This document shows positions 11,908 to 13,298 of a DNA stretch of 13,298 nt, piece after piece. The position numbers and the translations under genes are program-made. Position 1 is the first letter of the stretch. Every line of letters starts with the position of its first letter. The stretch is from an uncultured Collinsella sp. (GTDB lineage: Bacteria > Actinomycetota > Coriobacteriia > Coriobacteriales > Coriobacteriaceae). The notes under the pieces are model-generated. The model did not search any database, was not told the DNA's origin, and worked only from the letters and a program-made list of their open reading frames with translations. The stretch spans positions 1 to 13,298 of the forward strand of contig CABSMZ010000036.1 of the NCBI GenBank assembly GCA_902478875.1, in the 5' to 3' direction.

Positions 11908-12618
11908 ATGGGTCAGAAAGTCTACCCCACCGGCTTCCGTCTTGGCATCACCGAGAACTGGCGCTCCCGCTGGTTCGCAGAGAAGGATTACGCTAAGACC
12001 CTCGGTAACGATCTCGAGATCCGCAAGTACCTCGAGAAGCGTCTTTCCCGCGCAGCTGTCTCCCGCGTCGAGATCGAGCGCGCTGGCGACAAGGTGAAGG
12101 TCATCATCCTCACCGCTCGCCCCGGCGTTGTCATCGGTAAGAAGGGTGCCGAGATCGATACCCTCCGCACCGAGCTCGAGAAGGTCGCTGGCGTCTCCAA
12201 GGGCCAGCTCTCCGTCGACGTTGTCGAGATCAAGCGCCCCGAGCTCGACGCCAACCTCGTTGCTCAGTCTATCGCCGAGCAGCTCGAGGGCCGCGTTGCC
12301 TTCCGTCGCGCTATGCGCAAGGCTGTCCAGTCCGCCCGCAAGGCCGGCGCTAAGGGCATCCGTATCCAGTGCTCCGGTCGTCTCGGCGGTGCCGAGATGG
12401 GCCGTCGTGAGTGGTACCGCGAGGGTCGCGTGCCTCTGCACACCCTCCGTGCCAAGATCGACTACGGCACGGCTGTCGCCAGCACCACCATGGGCGCTTG
12501 CGGCGTGAAGGTCTGGATCTACCTGGGCGAGAAGCTCCCGGGCCAGCCTGTTCCCAACCCTGCACTCGAGGGCTCTTCCCGTCCTCGTCGTCGTAACTCC
12601 GAGAGGAGGGGTCAGTAG
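11908..12618 (+). CDS. rpsC: 30S ribosomal protein S3
   Basis: Small-subunit head protein at the mRNA entry channel. 236 residues. The N-terminus is MGQKVYPTGFRLGI, the type-II KH domain has the VVIGKKGAEID loop at about 75-85, and the C-terminal domain has GRLGGAEMGRREWYREGRVP. It ends in a short basic tail (SSRPRRRNSERRGQ). ATG 11908 lies 11 bases behind AAAGGAGG. Its TAG shares its last G with the GTG start of rplP, so the two are translationally coupled. Confidence 0.97.
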   Translation: MGQKVYPTGFRLGITENWRSRWFAEKDYAKTLGNDLEIRKYLEKRLSRAAVSRVEIERAGDKVKVIILTARPGVVIGKKGAEIDTLRTELEKVAGVSKGQLSVDVVEIKRPELDANLVAQSIAEQLEGRVAFRRAMRKAVQSARKAGAKGIRIQCSGRLGGAEMGRREWYREGRVPLHTLRAKIDYGTAVASTTMGACGVKVWIYLGEKLPGQPVPNPALEGSSRPRRRNSERRGQ

Positions 12619-13121
12619 TGCTTGCCCCTAAGCGTATTCTTCACCGCAAGGTGCAGCGTGGCTCCATGAAGGGCCAGGCCAAGGGTAATACCGAGCTGCA
12701 TTTCGGCGAGTTTGGTATCCAGGCTCTCGAGGCCCATTGGATCACCAACCGTCAGATCGAGGCCGCTCGTATTGCCATGACCCGCTACATGAAGCGTGGC
12801 GGTCGTGTCTACATCACGATCTTCCCCGATAAGCCCATCACCAAGAAGCCTGCCGAGACTCGCATGGGTTCTGGTAAGGGTAACCCCGAGGAGTGGGTGG
12901 CCGTCGTCAAGCCCGGCCGCATCATGTTCGAGGTCAAGGGCGTTCCCGAGGAGGTCGCTCGCGAGGCTCTGCGTCTTGCACAGCACAAGCTTCCCATCAA
13001 GACCAAGATTGTTGCTGCTAAGAACGCTGAGCAGCGCATCGAGAAGGAGATGGCTGAGGAGGCCGCTCTCGAGGCCAAGTGGGCTGCTGAGGACGCCGCC
13101 GCCGCCAAGGAGGAGAACTAA
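12618..13121 (+). CDS. rplP: 50S ribosomal protein L16 with an extra C-terminal helix
   Basis: Organises the A-site of the large subunit. The core (1 to about 135) is standard: MLAPKRILHRK, FGIQALEAHWITNRQIEAAR, and KPAETRMGSGKGNPEEWVA with Arg82 at the position hydroxylated by RoxA in E. coli. The total of 167 residues exceeds the usual 136-145. Residues about 136-167 form an Ala/Glu/Lys-rich stretch (ends AAAAKEEN) that should be helical. The start is GTG 12618, overlapping the rpsC stop by one base, with GAGGAGGGG at 12603-12611 as ribosome-binding site. The stop TAA overlaps the rpmC ATG by one base. Confidence 0.96.
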   Translation: MLAPKRILHRKVQRGSMKGQAKGNTELHFGEFGIQALEAHWITNRQIEAARIAMTRYMKRGGRVYITIFPDKPITKKPAETRMGSGKGNPEEWVAVVKPGRIMFEVKGVPEEVAREALRLAQHKLPIKTKIVAAKNAEQRIEKEMAEEAALEAKWAAEDAAAAKEEN

Positions 13122-13298
13122 TGAAGCCCGCAGAGATTCGTGAGCTCTCGGACGCTCAGCTCGTTGAGAAGCTGAAGGAAATGCGCGCCGAGCTCTTTAA
13201 CCTTCGTTTCCAGATGGCCACCAGCCAGCTGGACAACACCGCTCGCGTCAGCACCGTGAAGAAGGACATCGCTCGCGTCCTCACGGAGCAGCGCGCCC
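13121..13298 (+). CDS. rpmC: 50S ribosomal protein L29, 3' end outside the window
   Basis: Small helical protein at the exit tunnel next to L23. 59 codons are present (MKPAEIRELSDAQLVEKLKE through VLTEQRA), most of the usual 65-75. ATG 13121 overlaps the rplP stop by one base, and AAGGAGGAGAA (13108-13118) is the ribosome-binding site. Its position after rplP is the standard order of this cluster. Confidence 0.95.
   Translation, partial: MKPAEIRELSDAQLVEKLKEMRAELFNLRFQMATSQLDNTARVSTVKKDIARVLTEQRA

Overview
The window is a GC-rich bacterial contig end with every real gene on the + strand. The protein sequences, codon choice, a fused AccD-AccA carboxyltransferase and the gene order suggest a gut actinobacterium of the class Coriobacteriia, probably Collinsella or a close relative. 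The genus is inferred from family knowledge and not shown directly.

Layout. Bases 1-53 are not genome: they are an Illumina P7/Nextera index-primer sequence at the contig edge. From about 44 to 4953 runs the tail of a fatty-acid synthesis operon: fabF (5' truncated), accB, fabZ, accC and a fused accDA. Together these encode the whole acetyl-CoA carboxylase plus a condensing enzyme and a dehydratase, so malonyl-CoA supply and chain elongation are made from one transcript. Directly behind it (4994-6208) is a stand-alone PTS EIIC permease with its own terminator. It has related degenerate palindromes on both sides and a duplicated start-codon region. Then come a cation diffusion facilitator with a doubled C-terminal domain (6360-7514, own promoter) and a histidine-phosphatase-family enzyme (7554-8180).

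The 450-bp gap 8181-8630 is the most structured non-coding stretch. It holds a perfect 41-bp inverted repeat around a 69-bp spacer that itself folds, then a candidate promoter element, then a leader with two strong hairpins just before rplC. From 8631 to the window end is the S10-type ribosomal protein cluster: rplC, rplD, rplW, rplB, rpsS, rplV, rpsC, rplP and partial rpmC. There is no rpsJ in front of rplC. The cluster is interrupted between rplW and rplB by a 179-bp gap. That gap repeats the promoter-like element found before rplC (23 of 26 bases the same) and carries its own hairpins, including a possible pairing that covers the rplB ribosome-binding site.

The best candidates for undescribed biology are the paired element-plus-leader arrangement in front of rplC and rplB, which suggests an unreported way of controlling this ribosomal operon, and the large palindromic element upstream of it.
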